A model generated the notes under the pieces. The model did no database searches. It was not told where the DNA came from and saw nothing but the letters and a program-made list of their open reading frames with translations. Position numbers and translations under genes: made by a program. A stretch of DNA of 64,000 bases, taken from contig NZ_RQXT01000006.1 in NCBI RefSeq assembly GCF_003863365.1, positions 124,001 through 188,000 on the forward strand. Direction: 5' to 3'. Shown piece after piece: positions 16,103 through 25,996 of the stretch. This DNA is from Mesorhizobium tamadayense. GTDB taxonomy: Bacteria > Pseudomonadota > Alphaproteobacteria > Rhizobiales > Rhizobiaceae. The first letter of the stretch is position 1. The number at the start of each line of letters is the position of its first letter.

Positions 16103-17465
16103 AGACGCGCTTGCGGTAGATCGTGTCGAGCCAGACGGCGATGACCAGCACGGCGCCGACGACGATGCTTTGCAGCGGTGAGTCGACGCCGAGCAGCACC
16201 ATGCCGGACTGCAGCGACTGCATCAAAAGCGCGCCGAGCATGGCGCCGAGCACGGTTCCCGAACCGCCGGCAAGCGAGGTGCCGCCGATCACCGCCGCGG
16301 CGATGACCAGAAGCTCGTCCAGGGTGCCCAGCGCATTGGTCGATGAATTCTGCCGCGCCGACGAGATCGCCGCGGCGATCGTCGCCAGCACGCCCATGAT
16401 CATGAACACCTTCATGGTGATCCAGCGCGTGTTGATGCCGGCAAGGTTCGCCGCCTCCGGATTGCCGCCGATGGCAAAGACATAGCGGCCGAAGCGCGTG
16501 CGCTTGGTGATGAACGTCATGATGAGGCCTACCGCGACCGCCATCAGCACCGGAATGGCGATGCCGTGGGCGATGAACAGCCCTCCCTCGGGGACCGTGA
16601 TGTTGTTGGCGGCGGCGTAGCGGTTCACGATGCCGACCGGCCAGGGATAGGAATTGGCCAGCCACACCGCGCCCATGATGACCGCGCAGGTGACCGCGCC
16701 GAGCAGCGTCTCGGCCCAGATCGGACGCAGCGGGAAGCGGAACCGCTTGCGCTGCACCCGGCCGTTGAACAGCGCGAACACCACGGCAAGGCAGGCGACG
16801 ATACCGACCACCCAGCTCCACCTGGCGCCGATCGAGCCGGCCGGTCCGCCGCCCATGAGCTGGAAAGTGGCGTCGAGCGGCGCCACCGTCTGGCCGCTGG
16901 TGACCCACCAGGCGGCGCCGCGCCATACCAGCAGCCCGCCAAGCGTCACGATGAAGGCCGGCACTTCGAGATAGGCGATGACGAAGCCCTGGAAGGCGCC
17001 GATCAACAGGCCGAGGGCCAGGCCGATGGCCAGCGCCAGCACCCAGATCCACGGATTGCCGAGCTCGAGCCCGACCATACGCACCAGGAAATGCACCTGG
17101 GCGAAGCCCATGACCATGCCGATCAGCCCCTCGGCGGAGCCGACGGACAGGTCGATGTTGCGCATGACGATGACCAGCACCATGCCGGAGGCCATGATGG
17201 CGACCGCCGAGGTCTGCACCGACAGGTTCCACAGGTTGCGCGGCGTGAGGAACGTGCGGCTGTCGAAATCGAGCGGATTGACGCCCAGCCGCAGGCTCGA
17301 GATGACGTGCAGGCCGATCCAGATGATGAGCAGCGCGCCGACCATGCCGAGCATGCGCGTGTCGAGCTCGGTCGCCTTGAGGAAGCGCCCAGCGGCGCTG
17401 AGTTCGGAAGCACGCGCGCGATCCGCGGCCGGGTTGGCCGGCGTATCAGAGGTCGTATCGGTCAT
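16101..17465 (-). CDS. xylH: Sugar ABC transporter permease (xylose type)
   Basis: 454 residues with ten or more hydrophobic helices in the BPD_transp_2 fold of CUT2 sugar permeases (MRNIDLSVGSAEGLIGMVMG, GIRTR-like NTRWITMKVFMIMGV, IGGTSLAGGSGTV near the C-terminus). Length fits XylH rather than the shorter RbsC type. Start at 17465 has GGGAGGAG upstream; an in-frame upstream GTG is less likely. It forms the membrane channel with the XylG ATPase and receives sugar from XylF. Confidence 0.88.
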   Translation of the reverse strand: MTDTTSDTPANPAADRARASELSAAGRFLKATELDTRMLGMVGALLIIWIGLHVISSLRLGVNPLDFDSRTFLTPRNLWNLSVQTSAVAIMASGMVLVIVMRNIDLSVGSAEGLIGMVMGFAQVHFLVRMVGLELGNPWIWVLALAIGLALGLLIGAFQGFVIAYLEVPAFIVTLGGLLVWRGAAWWVTSGQTVAPLDATFQLMGGGPAGSIGARWSWVVGIVACLAVVFALFNGRVQRKRFRFPLRPIWAETLLGAVTCAVIMGAVWLANSYPWPVGIVNRYAAANNITVPEGGLFIAHGIAIPVLMAVAVGLIMTFITKRTRFGRYVFAIGGNPEAANLAGINTRWITMKVFMIMGVLATIAAAISSARQNSSTNALGTLDELLVIAAAVIGGTSLAGGSGTVLGAMLGALLMQSLQSGMVLLGVDSPLQSIVVGAVLVIAVWLDTIYRKRV

Positions 17466-17560
17466 GATCTCCTCCCACCGGCCTGCCGTCTGGCGCGGAT
17501 GCCGGACCACGATGCTATTGGCTTTCCCGATTCAATTGAAGCGGGATGCCCTTTTGAGAA

Positions 17561-17585
17561 ACGCCGCGGCTTTGGGCCGCGGCGT
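17561..17585 (-). promoter_or_regulatory. Strong hairpin between xylF and xylH
   Basis: ACGCCGCGGC, 5-base loop, GCCGCGGCGT. It lies just after the xylF stop and on the minus strand is followed by a weak U run (TTTCTC). It probably acts as a partial terminator or 3' stabiliser that keeps binding protein in excess over permease. Confidence 0.75.
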
Positions 17586-17610
17586 CAGGATTTGAACGGA
17601 CGTCGCCCGG

Positions 17611-18651
17611 TTAGTTGCAGACCGCGACGCTGCCGGCGGCAACGCCGGTGCAGACCTCGTCCTTCTTGATCCAGCCGGCGTCGATGACGACGTTGAGATT
17701 GTCCTTGGTGATCGCGACCGGCGTCAGGAACAGCGACTTGACGGTGTTGCCGCCAGGCGTGGTGAAGTCCTTGGCGCCGGCGATGTCTCCCATCTTCTTG
17801 CCTTCGGCCAACTGCGAGGCGATCTCGGCGGCGTTCTTGCCGAGCTCGCGCGCGTCCTTCCACACCGACACCGTCTGCGTGCCGAGCGCGATGCGGTTGA
17901 GCGCGGCATGGTCGCCGTCCTGGCCCGAGACCGGAACAGTGCCGGCCAACCCTTGCGCAGTCAGCGCCGCGACGACGCCGCCGGCGGTGCCGTCATTGGC
18001 CGCCACCACCGCATCGACCTTGTTGTCGTTGGCGGTGAGGAACTGCTCCATGTTCTTCTGCGCATTGGCGGGCAGCCAGCCGTCCGTATAGGCCTCGCCG
18101 ACATTCTTGACCTTGCCGCTGTCGATGGCTTCCTTCAGCACTTCCATCGAGCCCGAGAACAGGAAGTCGGCGTTCGGATCGGAGCCGGAGCCCTTGATGA
18201 AGACGTAGTTGCCCTCGGGCTTGGCCTTGAACACCTCGCGGGCCTGCATGCGCCCGACTTCCTTGTTATCAAAGGTCAGGTAGAACACGTCCTTGTTCTC
18301 GATCAGGCGGTCGTAGCCGACGACCGGAATGCCCTCGTCGAGCGCCTTCTGCACCGCCGGCCCGATCGCCGAGGCGTCCTGCGCCAGGATGATCAGCGCG
18401 TTGGCGCCCTGCGAGATCAGGCTCTCGACGTCGGTCAGCTGCTTGCCCGGATTGGACTGCGCGTCGGCGGAGATATATTTGTCGCCGGCGGCCTCGATCG
18501 CCTTCTTCATTGCCGCTTCGTCGGTCTTCCAGCGCTCTTCCTGGAAATTCGACCACGAAACGCCGATCACCTTGTCCTTCGCCTCTGCGACCGACGCCAG
18601 CGTCAACGACATGGCGACACCCGCCAGCATGGCGGCTGCGAAACTTTTCAT
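17611..18651 (-). CDS. xylF: Xylose ABC transporter substrate-binding protein
   Basis: 346 residues with a signal peptide (about 1-24, SVAEA) and a periplasmic-binding-protein type 1 fold. Ligand-region motifs include [21 protein letters not shown], a central NDGTAGG and [10 protein letters not shown], all close to XylF. A Cys pair near the C-terminus ([14 protein letters not shown]) may form a disulfide. GGGAGGAAATC precedes the ATG. It is the first gene of the operon, with operator-like sequences 60-170 bases upstream. Confidence 0.9.
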   Translation of the reverse strand: MKSFAAAMLAGVAMSLTLASVAEAKDKVIGVSWSNFQEERWKTDEAAMKKAIEAAGDKYISADAQSNPGKQLTDVESLISQGANALIILAQDASAIGPAVQKALDEGIPVVGYDRLIENKDVFYLTFDNKEVGRMQAREVFKAKPEGNYVFIKGSGSDPNADFLFSGSMEVLKEAIDSGKVKNVGEAYTDGWLPANAQKNMEQFLTANDNKVDAVVAANDGTAGGVVAALTAQGLAGTVPVSGQDGDHAALNRIALGTQTVSVWKDARELGKNAAEIASQLAEGKKMGDIAGAKDFTTPGGNTVKSLFLTPVAITKDNLNVVIDAGWIKKDEVCTGVAAGSVAVCN

Positions 18652-18711
18652 GATTTCCTCCCTGCGCCCTTGCGGCGCGACCCAGATGGCCCGAAGGCCG
18701 ATACAGAGGCT

Positions 18712-18732
18712 TTTTTTCGAGCCTCGAAAAAA
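18712..18732. promoter_or_regulatory. Palindromic operator candidate for XylR (ROK)
   Basis: A perfect 21-base palindrome: TTTTTTCGAG, one centre base, CTCGAAAAAA, 60 bases before xylF in the divergent xylF/xylR gap. ROK repressors bind A/T-flanked palindromes of this kind, so it is a likely XylR operator. Confidence 0.7.
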
Positions 18733-18793
18733 TAGTGATCCAACCCCGAAGCGCTGTCAACTGCGATCTGATGGTTTTTGAGGTGGCATGAAC

Positions 18794-18820
18794 TTTTTTT
18801 CGAGGCCCGCAATAAATAAT
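18794..18820. promoter_or_regulatory. Second, imperfect copy of the xyl operator
   Basis: TTTTTTTCGAGG followed by a degenerate right half and AATAATGA. It is aligned as a direct repeat of the first site, offset by 83 bases. A pair at this spacing could allow looping repression. Confidence 0.5.
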
Positions 18821-19008
18821 GACAGTCCCGGCCGCTTCTGCCACTATCCCGAAACAGTTCCAGAGAAAGCGTGGAACCGCTTCCGTCTGGACTGAACAAA
18901 ACAAATCCAGGGCGGTTCGGTGGCTGTATCCGGAACTGAACCGATCTGGCGCGTCGCCGACGGCCCATGCATTCTTCAAGAGGCCGCGCTGACCGGGAGG
19001 AAGGACAA

Positions 19009-20250
19009 ATGTCGGTCGGAATCCGCCACGACGACTTGCGCCGGCGCAACCGCGCCATGGTGCTCTCGGCCGTGCGCCGGGCCGGCCAGCCGTCGCGCAC
19101 GGAAATCGCCGCGACCACCGGGCTCAGCCACTCGACCATTTCGGCGATCTCCTCGGACCTGATCCAGGAAGGCATCCTGGCCGAGGGCAAGCCAAGCGAG
19201 ACCACGTCCCTGAAGCGCGGCCGACCCCAGGTCGGCCTCACCCTCAACCCCGAGGCGGCCGCCGTGGTGACGGTCGTGCTGTCGCTGAATTTCCTCTCCG
19301 TCGCCGTCATCGACTATGCCGGCCAGGTCATCGCCGAGGAGCAGCGGCGCCTCGACACGCTTACCATGCCGCGCGACGAGTTGATCGGCGAATGCACGGC
19401 GATCGTCCGGCGCCGGCTGGAGGATCCGGATCTCGATCTCGGCAGCGTCGCCCGCATCGCCATGGGCATCCAGGGCATCACCGATTCCCATGCTCGCGCC
19501 ATGCTGTGGTCGCCGATCACGCCGCTGACCGACATTCCCTTCGCCGACATCCTGGAAGCCGAATTCGGCATTCCGGCCACCATGGAGAACGATTGCAACA
19601 TGATGGCGGTGGCGCTGCAATGGCGCGACCCCGACCGCTATCGCGACAATTTCATCGCCATCCTGCTCTCGCACGGCATCGGCATGGGCCTGGTGCTGAA
19701 GGGCGAGCTGTTCACCGGCACGCATTCTTCCGGAGGCGAGTTCGGTCACATGATCCATCGTCCGGGCGGCGCGCTCTGCCGCTGCGGTCGCCGCGGGTGC
19801 GTCGAGGCCTATGCCGGCAACTACGCCATCTGGCGCAGCGCCATGAAGATGAGCGAGGATGCTGAGCCGGTCGACGTCGGCGACGCCGACATGCGGGCGC
19901 TTGCGGCGAAGGCGCGCGAGAAGGACGGCCCGGAGCGCGACGCCTACCGGCGGGCCGGCGAGGCGCTGGGCTTCAGCCTCGGCAACCTGTTCGCGCTGAT
20001 CGACCCGGCGCCCGTCGCCATGGTCGGCGTCAGCGCCGCCGCTTTCGACCTGATCGAGCCGGCGCTGCGCGAGGCGATCGCCCAGACCGCCGGCGGCCAG
20101 CACTCCAAATCTATCTCCTTCGACACCGAGCCGAACGAATTGCCGCTGATCCGCGAAGGCTGCGCCATCCGCGCGCTGACCTTCGTCGACCAGGAGATCT
20201 TCGCGCCGGGCGTGCAGGCGAGAGCAGGTTCAGGAAAGAACGTTGCATAG
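19009..20250 (+). CDS. xylR: ROK-family transcriptional repressor (XylR-like)
   Basis: About 413 residues from the ATG at 19009, preceded by GGGAGGAAGG. The N-terminal winged helix contains RTEIAATTGLSHSTISAISS. The ROK sugar-binding domain follows, with GIGMGLVLKGELFTG and the zinc motif CRCGRRGCVEAYAG. It is divergent from xylF and probably represses the transporter until xylose binds. No xylA or xylB lies in the window, so catabolic genes must be elsewhere. The gene name rests on context. Confidence 0.82.
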   Translation: MSVGIRHDDLRRRNRAMVLSAVRRAGQPSRTEIAATTGLSHSTISAISSDLIQEGILAEGKPSETTSLKRGRPQVGLTLNPEAAAVVTVVLSLNFLSVAVIDYAGQVIAEEQRRLDTLTMPRDELIGECTAIVRRRLEDPDLDLGSVARIAMGIQGITDSHARAMLWSPITPLTDIPFADILEAEFGIPATMENDCNMMAVALQWRDPDRYRDNFIAILLSHGIGMGLVLKGELFTGTHSSGGEFGHMIHRPGGALCRCGRRGCVEAYAGNYAIWRSAMKMSEDAEPVDVGDADMRALAAKAREKDGPERDAYRRAGEALGFSLGNLFALIDPAPVAMVGVSAAAFDLIEPALREAIAQTAGGQHSKSISFDTEPNELPLIREGCAIRALTFVDQEIFAPGVQARAGSGKNVA

Positions 20251-20311
20251 GCCTGTCATTGTCTCGGGACCAACGCCGCCGTTCGAGATTGGCTGGGGCC
20301 TCTCGGACGTG

Positions 20312-20531
20312 GTCATCCTTGGGCGGAGCAGGAGCGAAGCTCCGTCGCGGAGACCCAAGGATTCCATGCCGCTACCTCGGAGGGAAATGCGGCGGAGCAG
20401 AATTCTGCACCGTAGCGGCGCCCTATAGTCACGGCAGGATCCTGGGGTCTGCGCCGCGTCGCTTCGCTCCTTGCTTCGCCATAGGATGACGAAGCGATAG
20501 GCGTTTCCGGCTAATCGCCAACGCATGCGAT
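20312..20531. repeat. Long dispersed repeat, copy 1, in a convergent gap
   Basis: About 200 bases, with a 5' hairpin ATCCTTGGG...CCCAAGGAT around GGAGCGAAGCTCCGTCGC, and a 3' block TGCGCCGCGTCGCTTCGCTC ending CCATAGGATGACGAAG. A clearly related copy lies at 58510. It fills the space between the stops of xylR and phoB. No gene is seen between 20251 and 20579. Confidence 0.85.
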
Positions 20532-20579
20532 CCGCCAACGGAAGCGCATTCAACCTATCAAAACTTCCGCGCCCTGGAC

Positions 20580-21269
20580 CTAATCCTCCCGGATCGCGTA
20601 GCCTGCCCCGCGGATGGTGCGGATGACATCGGGCATGCGGCCGTTGTTGACCGCCTTGCGCAGGCGTCCGACATGCACGTCTACCGTGCGCTCGTCGATA
20701 TAGATCGTCTCGCCCCAGACATTGTCGAGCAGCTGGCTGCGCGAGAACACACGGCCGGGATGCCGCATCATGAATTCGAGCAGCCGGAACTCGGTCGGGC
20801 CGAGCCTGATCTCGCTCTTCTTGCGGTAGACGCGGTGCGATTCACGGTCGAGCACGATGTCGCCGACCTTGAGCACGCTGGACAGCACCTCCGGCTTGGC
20901 GCGGCGCAGAAGCGCCTTGACCCTGGCCATGAATTCCGGCGTCGAGAACGGCTTGACCAGATAGTCGTCGGCGCCCGTCGAGAGGCCGCGCACCCTGTCG
21001 CTTTCCTCGCCGCGCGCGGTCAGCATGATGATCGGCAGCCGTTCGGTCTCGGGCCGCATCCTGAGCCGCCGGCAAAGCTCGATGCCGGAAACCGCCGGCA
21101 CCATCCAGTCGAGCACCAGGAGGTCGGGCACGTTCTCCTGCAGGCGAATCTCGGCCTCGTCGCCGCGGGTCACCACCTCGACCTGGTAGCCCTCGGATTC
21201 GAGGTTGTAGCGGAGCAGCACCCCCAGCGGCTCCTCGTCCTCCACCACCATGATGCGTGGCGCGATCAT
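20580..21269 (-). CDS. phoB: Phosphate regulon response regulator PhoB
   Basis: 229 residues. Receiver domain 1-120 (EDEE acidic pocket, LLVLDWMVP with the phospho-acceptor Asp, ending VKPFSTPE), then an OmpR-type winged helix (about 130-229; HPGRVFSRSQLLDNVWG, ERTVDVHVGRLRKA). It binds Pho boxes when phosphate is scarce. It is last in the pst-phoU-phoB unit, 19 bases after phoU. Confidence 0.95.
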   Translation of the reverse strand: MIAPRIMVVEDEEPLGVLLRYNLESEGYQVEVVTRGDEAEIRLQENVPDLLVLDWMVPAVSGIELCRRLRMRPETERLPIIMLTARGEESDRVRGLSTGADDYLVKPFSTPEFMARVKALLRRAKPEVLSSVLKVGDIVLDRESHRVYRKKSEIRLGPTEFRLLEFMMRHPGRVFSRSQLLDNVWGETIYIDERTVDVHVGRLRKAVNNGRMPDVIRTIRGAGYAIRED

Positions 21270-21288
21270 ATGCCAGATACCTTCGCTG

Positions 21289-21993
21289 TCAGGCCGCCGG
21301 CGCCGACATCGCCGTCTCGTCCTGCTTCGGACGGTTCGCGGGCAATTGCGTGCCGGTCAGCACATAATAAGCGTTCTCGGCGATGTTGGTCACATGGTCG
21401 CCGATGCGCTCCAGATTCTTGGCGCAGAACAAGAGATGCGTGCAGGCCGTGATGTTGCGCGGATCCTCCATCATGTAGGTCAAGAGCTCGCGGAAGACGG
21501 AGGTATATTTGACGTCGATGCGCTCGTCGTCGTTCCGGAGCTTGGCGAGCGCTGCGGCGTCGCCCGCCGTGTACTCCTCGATCACGCCCTGAACCTGGAT
21601 CAGCACCAGCTGCGCCATCGCGTCGATGGAGTGCGACAGGTCGCGCGGCGCGGCGCTGACGCCGACGGAACCGACGCGCTTGGCGATGTTCTTGGCAAGG
21701 TCGCCGATGCGCTCGAGGTCGCCGGCCATGCGGATGGCGCCGACCACGCTGCGCAGGTCGTCGGCCATCGGCTGGCGCTTGGCGATCAGCGTGATGGCGC
21801 GATCGTCGAGCTCGCGCTGCCGCGCGTCCATGATGGCATCGTCGGAGACCACGCGCTGCGCCATCGCGTTGTCGGAATTCAGCAGAGCCTTGGTTGACGC
21901 GCCGACCATCGAGCCGGCAAGATCGCCCATGTCACGGATGAGCTGGCTGATCTGCCTCAGATCCTCGTCGAAGGAAGCGACCGTATGGGCCAT
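21289..21993 (-). CDS. phoU: Phosphate signalling protein PhoU
   Basis: 234 residues, all-helical, with two PhoU repeats (DLAGSMVGASTKALL; LTYMMEDPRNITACTHLLF) and the metal-ligand pattern RIGDLAKNIAKR / RIGDHVTNIAENAYY. It couples the state of the Pst transporter to the PhoR/PhoB pathway. Normal family length; 20 bases from pstB. Confidence 0.95.
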   Translation of the reverse strand: MAHTVASFDEDLRQISQLIRDMGDLAGSMVGASTKALLNSDNAMAQRVVSDDAIMDARQRELDDRAITLIAKRQPMADDLRSVVGAIRMAGDLERIGDLAKNIAKRVGSVGVSAAPRDLSHSIDAMAQLVLIQVQGVIEEYTAGDAAALAKLRNDDERIDVKYTSVFRELLTYMMEDPRNITACTHLLFCAKNLERIGDHVTNIAENAYYVLTGTQLPANRPKQDETAMSAPAA

Positions 21994-22013
21994 GATAATG
22001 TCCTCGTATGAGC

Positions 22014-22817
22014 TCAGCCGAAGCGGCCGGTGATATAGTCCTGCGTGCGCTTCTCGCGTGGCGAGGTGAAGATCTTCTCGGTTCGGTCGAACTCGACCAG
22101 CTCGCCTAGATACATGAACGCCGTCTGCCGCGACACGCGCGCCGCCTGCTGCATGTTGTGCGTGACGATGACAATCGTGTAGTCGGCCTGCAACTCATCG
22201 ATCAGTTCCTCGATCTTGGCGGTCGACAGCGGGTCGAGCGCCGAGGCCGGCTCGTCGAGTAGGATGACTTCCGGCTTCACCGCCACCGTGCGGGCGATGC
22301 AGAGACGCTGCTGCTGGCCGCCGGAAAGGCTGAGGCCGCTGGCGTTGAGCTTGTCCTTGACCTCGTTCCAAAGCGCTGCGCGCTTCAGCGCCTGCTCGAC
22401 GCGGCTGTCCATCTCGGCCTTGCTGAGCTTCTCATACAGCCTGACGCCGAAGGCGATGTTCTCGTAGATCGACATCGGGAACGGCGTCGGCTTCTGGAAC
22501 ACCATGCCGATCTTGGTCCTGAGCAGGTTGAGGTCCTGCGAGCGGTCCAAGATGTTCTTGCCGTCGAGCAACACCTGACCCTCGGCGCTCTGCTTCGGGT
22601 AAAGCTCGTAGATGCGGTTCATGACGCGCAGCAGCGTCGACTTCCCGCAGCCCGACGGCCCGATGAAGGCGGTGACGCTGCGCTCGGGCAGCGACAGGTT
22701 GATGTCCTTCAGCGCCTTCGACTGGCCGTAGTAGAAGTTGAGGTTCTTGACCTCGATCTTGACCTTCTCGACGGTCGTCGCGGCTACGTTAAGGTCGGTG
22801 GACAACATCGGTTTCAT
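22014..22817 (-). CDS. pstB: Phosphate ABC transporter ATP-binding protein PstB
   Basis: 267 residues from the ATG at 22817, which overlaps the pstA stop by 4 bases (ATGA). Walker A is GPSGCGKST, signature LSGGQQQR, Walker B VILLDEP, and the switch His VTHN. The family motif FYYGQSKAL occurs near residue 30. It powers high-affinity phosphate uptake. Confidence 0.95.
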   Translation of the reverse strand: MKPMLSTDLNVAATTVEKVKIEVKNLNFYYGQSKALKDINLSLPERSVTAFIGPSGCGKSTLLRVMNRIYELYPKQSAEGQVLLDGKNILDRSQDLNLLRTKIGMVFQKPTPFPMSIYENIAFGVRLYEKLSKAEMDSRVEQALKRAALWNEVKDKLNASGLSLSGGQQQRLCIARTVAVKPEVILLDEPASALDPLSTAKIEELIDELQADYTIVIVTHNMQQAARVSRQTAFMYLGELVEFDRTEKIFTSPREKRTQDYITGRFG

Positions 22818-23665
22818 CTGTCCTCTCTGCGTCCGGTAAGGCTGCGGGCGATGATGCTCAGCCCGAGAACCGTCAGGGTTATTATGAGTGCGCCCGTCCA
22901 GGCCAGTTGCTGCCATTCCTCATAGGGGCTGAGCGCGAACTGGAAGATGGTCACCGGCAGGCTGGCCATCGGCGCGTTGAGGTTGCTCGACCAGAACTGG
23001 TTGTTGAGCGCGGTGAAGAGCAGCGGCGCCGTCTCGCCCGAAATGCGGGCGATCGCCAGCAATATGCCGGTGACGATGCCGGACAGCGCGGCGCGATAGG
23101 CGACCGAGCGGATCACCACCCAGCGCGGCGCGCCGATGGCGGTGCCGGCTTCGCGCAGCGCGTTGGGCACCAGGTTGAGCATGTCCTCGGTGGTGCGCAC
23201 CACGACGGGGATCACCAGGATTGACAGCGAAACAGCACCGGCGATCGCCGAGAAATGCCCCATCGGCCGGACCATCAGCTCATAGACGAACAGGCCGACG
23301 ATGATCGACGGCGCCGACAACAGGATGTCGTTGATGAAACGCACCACCGTGGTGAGACGCGAGAAGCGCCCGTACTCGGCCATATAGGTCCCGGCGAGCA
23401 CGCCGATCGGCGTGCCGACGACGACGCCGATGATGGTCATCACGATGCTGCCGTAGATGGCGTTGAGCAGGCCGCCGGCGTCGCCGGGCGGCGGCGTCAT
23501 CTCCGTGAACACCGAAAGCGAGACGCCCGTGAGCCCCTTGTAGAGCAGGGCGCCGAGTATCAGCGCCAGCCAGGCAAGGCCAATGCCCGCCGCAATGACG
23601 CATAGCGCCATCATCACGGCGTTCTTGCGCTTGCGGCTCTGGTGGAGCGATGCGGCTGTCGACAT
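22814..23665 (-). CDS. pstA: Phosphate ABC transporter permease PstA
   Basis: 283 residues with six predicted membrane helices. The EAA-type loop reads [21 protein letters not shown], followed by [13 protein letters not shown], both diagnostic of PstA. Its start lies 3 bases after the pstC stop, so translation is coupled. Confidence 0.95.
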   Translation of the reverse strand: MSTAASLHQSRKRKNAVMMALCVIAAGIGLAWLALILGALLYKGLTGVSLSVFTEMTPPPGDAGGLLNAIYGSIVMTIIGVVVGTPIGVLAGTYMAEYGRFSRLTTVVRFINDILLSAPSIIVGLFVYELMVRPMGHFSAIAGAVSLSILVIPVVVRTTEDMLNLVPNALREAGTAIGAPRWVVIRSVAYRAALSGIVTGILLAIARISGETAPLLFTALNNQFWSSNLNAPMASLPVTIFQFALSPYEEWQQLAWTGALIITLTVLGLSIIARSLTGRREDR

Positions 23666-23668
23666 CGG

Positions 23669-24655
23669 TCAGGCTCCCGTGCGGCTATCGATGCGCATCA
23701 GCATGTAGCGCGCGATGGCGAGGATCAGGAAGGTGATGATGAACAGGATCAGGCCGAGCGATACCAGCGAAGATGTGTAGAGATCGCCGTCGGCTTCCGT
23801 GAATTCATTGGCGATGGTCGCCGAGATCGTCGTGCCGGGCGCAAACAGCGAGGCGCTGATGCGGTGGGCGTTGCCGATGACGAAGGTGACGGCCATCGTC
23901 TCGCCGAGCGCGCGGCCGAGACCGAGCATGACGCCGCCCATGATGCCTATGCGGGTATAGGGGATGGTCACGCGCCGGGTCACTTCCCATGTTGTGCAGC
24001 CGATGCCGTAGGCCGATTCCTTCAGCACCGCGGGCACCGTGTCGAATACATCCTTGGTGATCGAGGTGATGAACGGCAGCACCATGATGGCAAGGATAAG
24101 CGACGACGTCAGCAGGCCGATGCCGTAGGGCGGACCGGCAAACAGGCTTGAGAGGCCCGGTATACCGTGGAAAAGATTGATGATGAAGGGCTGTACCGTC
24201 GTCTGCAGGAACGGCGCGAACACGAACAGGCCCCAGATGCCGTAGATGATCGAGGGAATGCCGGCGAGCAGCTCGACCGCAATGCCGATCGGGCGCCTGA
24301 GCGGGCGCGGGCAGAGCTCGGTCAGGAAGATTGCGATGCCGATGCCGATCGGCACAGCGATGATGATGGCGATGGCCGAGGTGACGACGGTGCCGTAGAT
24401 GGGCGCCAGCGCGCCGAAATTTTCGGTGACCGGGTTCCAGGCTTCGGTCGTCAGGAAAGAGAGGCCGAACTTCGACAGCGCCTCCCATGAGCCGGCGATC
24501 AGCGAGATGGCGACCCCGCCGAGAATAACCAGAACAAGGATGGCAGAAGCCCTGGTAGCCGCCCGGAAGATCGTGTCGGTGAGCGCGAAGCGGCGCACTG
24601 TCGCTTCTCTGGTCCGCATGGCTGACGATGTCACGGCTTCGGAAACGGCGCTCAT
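23669..24655 (-). CDS. pstC: Phosphate ABC transporter permease PstC
   Basis: 328 residues from the ATG at 24655 (GAGGGG upstream). Six membrane helices; GIPSIIYGIWGLFVFAP and LKESAYGIGCTTWEVTRRV are PstC hallmarks, as is GRALGETMAVTFVIGN. The longer upstream reading overlaps pstS and lacks a ribosome site, so it is not used. Confidence 0.95.
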   Translation of the reverse strand: MSAVSEAVTSSAMRTREATVRRFALTDTIFRAATRASAILVLVILGGVAISLIAGSWEALSKFGLSFLTTEAWNPVTENFGALAPIYGTVVTSAIAIIIAVPIGIGIAIFLTELCPRPLRRPIGIAVELLAGIPSIIYGIWGLFVFAPFLQTTVQPFIINLFHGIPGLSSLFAGPPYGIGLLTSSLILAIMVLPFITSITKDVFDTVPAVLKESAYGIGCTTWEVTRRVTIPYTRIGIMGGVMLGLGRALGETMAVTFVIGNAHRISASLFAPGTTISATIANEFTEADGDLYTSSLVSLGLILFIITFLILAIARYMLMRIDSRTGA

Positions 24656-24682
24656 CTGCCCCTCGCGTTTCGAAAAAGAGTT

Positions 24683-24709
24683 AAGGAGGGCGCTTCCGGC
24701 GCCCTCCTT
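24683..24709 (-). promoter_or_regulatory. Hairpin between pstS and pstC (attenuator or mRNA stabiliser)
   Basis: AAGGAGGGCGC, 5-base loop, GCGCCCTCCTT. On the minus strand it is followed by AACTCTTTTT. It lies in the 64-base pstS-pstC gap and probably terminates part of the transcripts, keeping PstS above the permease level. Confidence 0.8.
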
Positions 24710-24719
24710 ATTCAGGAAA

Positions 24720-25778
24720 TTACATGCCGGAGTAGAGCGGCTTACCGCTCGCGTCGACGATGTCCTTGCCCCACATTTCCTCGACACTCTTCACGACCGC
24801 GTCGGGCATCGGAACGTAGTCCAGTTGGCCGGCCATGTCGTCGCCCTTGGCATAGGACCAGGCGAAGAACTTGAGCGCTTCGCCGGTAGCCGCCGCATCG
24901 TCGGGTTTCTTATAGACAAGAATCCATGTAGCCGCTGTCATCGGCCATGATTCGGCACCCGGCTGGTTGGCAAGGATCACGCCGTAGCCCGGCTGCGAGC
25001 TCCAGTCGGCATTGGCCGCCGCAGCCGAAAACGCTGCCGCCGTCGGCTCGACCTTCTTTCCATCCTTGTTCACCAGATCGGTGTAGGTCAGCTTGTTCTG
25101 CTTGGCATAGGCATACTCGACATAGCCAATCGCACCGCCAGTCTGGGCGACGTTGTTGGCAACGCCCTCATTGCCCTTGGCGCCAATGCCGACGGGCCAT
25201 TCCACCGCCTTGTCGACGCCGACCTTTTCCTTCCAGTCCGCACTGACGTCGCCGAGATAGTATGTGAAGTTGAACGTGGTGCCCGAACCGTCGGAACGGT
25301 GAACGACCGCGATCGCCTGGTCGGGCAGCTTGACGTCGGGGTTGAGCTTCTTGATCGCCTCGTCGTTCCAGTTGGTGATCTTGCCGAGGAAAATATCGGC
25401 CAGCGTCGGGCCGTCGAGCACCAGCTCGCCCGGCTTGATGCCTTCGAGATTGACGACCGGAACGATGCCGCCCATCACCATCGGGAACTGCGCGAGCCCG
25501 GTGGAGTCCAGCTCCTCGCCCTTGAGCGGGGCGTCGGAAGCGCCGAAGGTCACGGTCTTGGCCTTGATCTGCTTGATGCCGCCGCCGGAGCCGATCGACT
25601 GATAGTTGAGACCGATGCCGGTCTCCTTCTTGTAGGCGTCGGCCCACTTCGCGTAGATCGGATAGGGGAAGGTCGCGCCGGCGCCCGAGATATCGGCCGC
25701 CATCGCGGCGGAGAGGGAAAGTGCGGATGCCGCAGCCATTGCAATCGCAACGGCCGCCGAGCGGATGAAATGTCTCAT
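24720..25778 (-). CDS. pstS: Phosphate ABC transporter substrate-binding protein PstS
   Basis: 352 residues with a signal peptide (about 1-27, SAAMA). Phosphate-binding motifs are [24 protein letters not shown], and [13 protein letters not shown] in the centre. First gene of the pst operon, with a three-repeat Pho box 78 bases upstream and a hairpin after the stop. Acts in the periplasm. Confidence 0.96.
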   Translation of the reverse strand: MRHFIRSAAVAIAMAAASALSLSAAMAADISGAGATFPYPIYAKWADAYKKETGIGLNYQSIGSGGGIKQIKAKTVTFGASDAPLKGEELDSTGLAQFPMVMGGIVPVVNLEGIKPGELVLDGPTLADIFLGKITNWNDEAIKKLNPDVKLPDQAIAVVHRSDGSGTTFNFTYYLGDVSADWKEKVGVDKAVEWPVGIGAKGNEGVANNVAQTGGAIGYVEYAYAKQNKLTYTDLVNKDGKKVEPTAAAFSAAAANADWSSQPGYGVILANQPGAESWPMTAATWILVYKKPDDAAATGEALKFFAWSYAKGDDMAGQLDYVPMPDAVVKSVEEMWGKDIVDASGKPLYSGM

Positions 25779-25855
25779 GTGGCCTGCTCCTGTTCGGAAT
25801 ATGGTCTTTCGGCACCCGTTCTATCGGCGCCCGGTGAGCGCAATAGCTCCCGATT

Positions 25856-25884
25856 ATAACAGTCGCATGACAGTTTCGTGTCAG
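25856..25884 (-). promoter_or_regulatory. Pho box (three PhoB repeats) upstream of pstS
   Basis: On the minus strand: CTGACAC, 4 bases, CTGTCAT, 4 bases, CTGTTAT. Three 7-base PhoB half-sites at 11-base spacing match the Pho box consensus and are correctly oriented toward pstS. Confidence 0.9.
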
Positions 25885-25996
25885 CCCGGTAACGTCTGAA
25901 CGGGGATGCCTGGAAGGCCTGCGGCCGCCATTTGCGGACCAGCCGAAGTTTGCCGCGGGAATCAGTGACTTGTCTGACGTTTGAATAAAAAATTAT

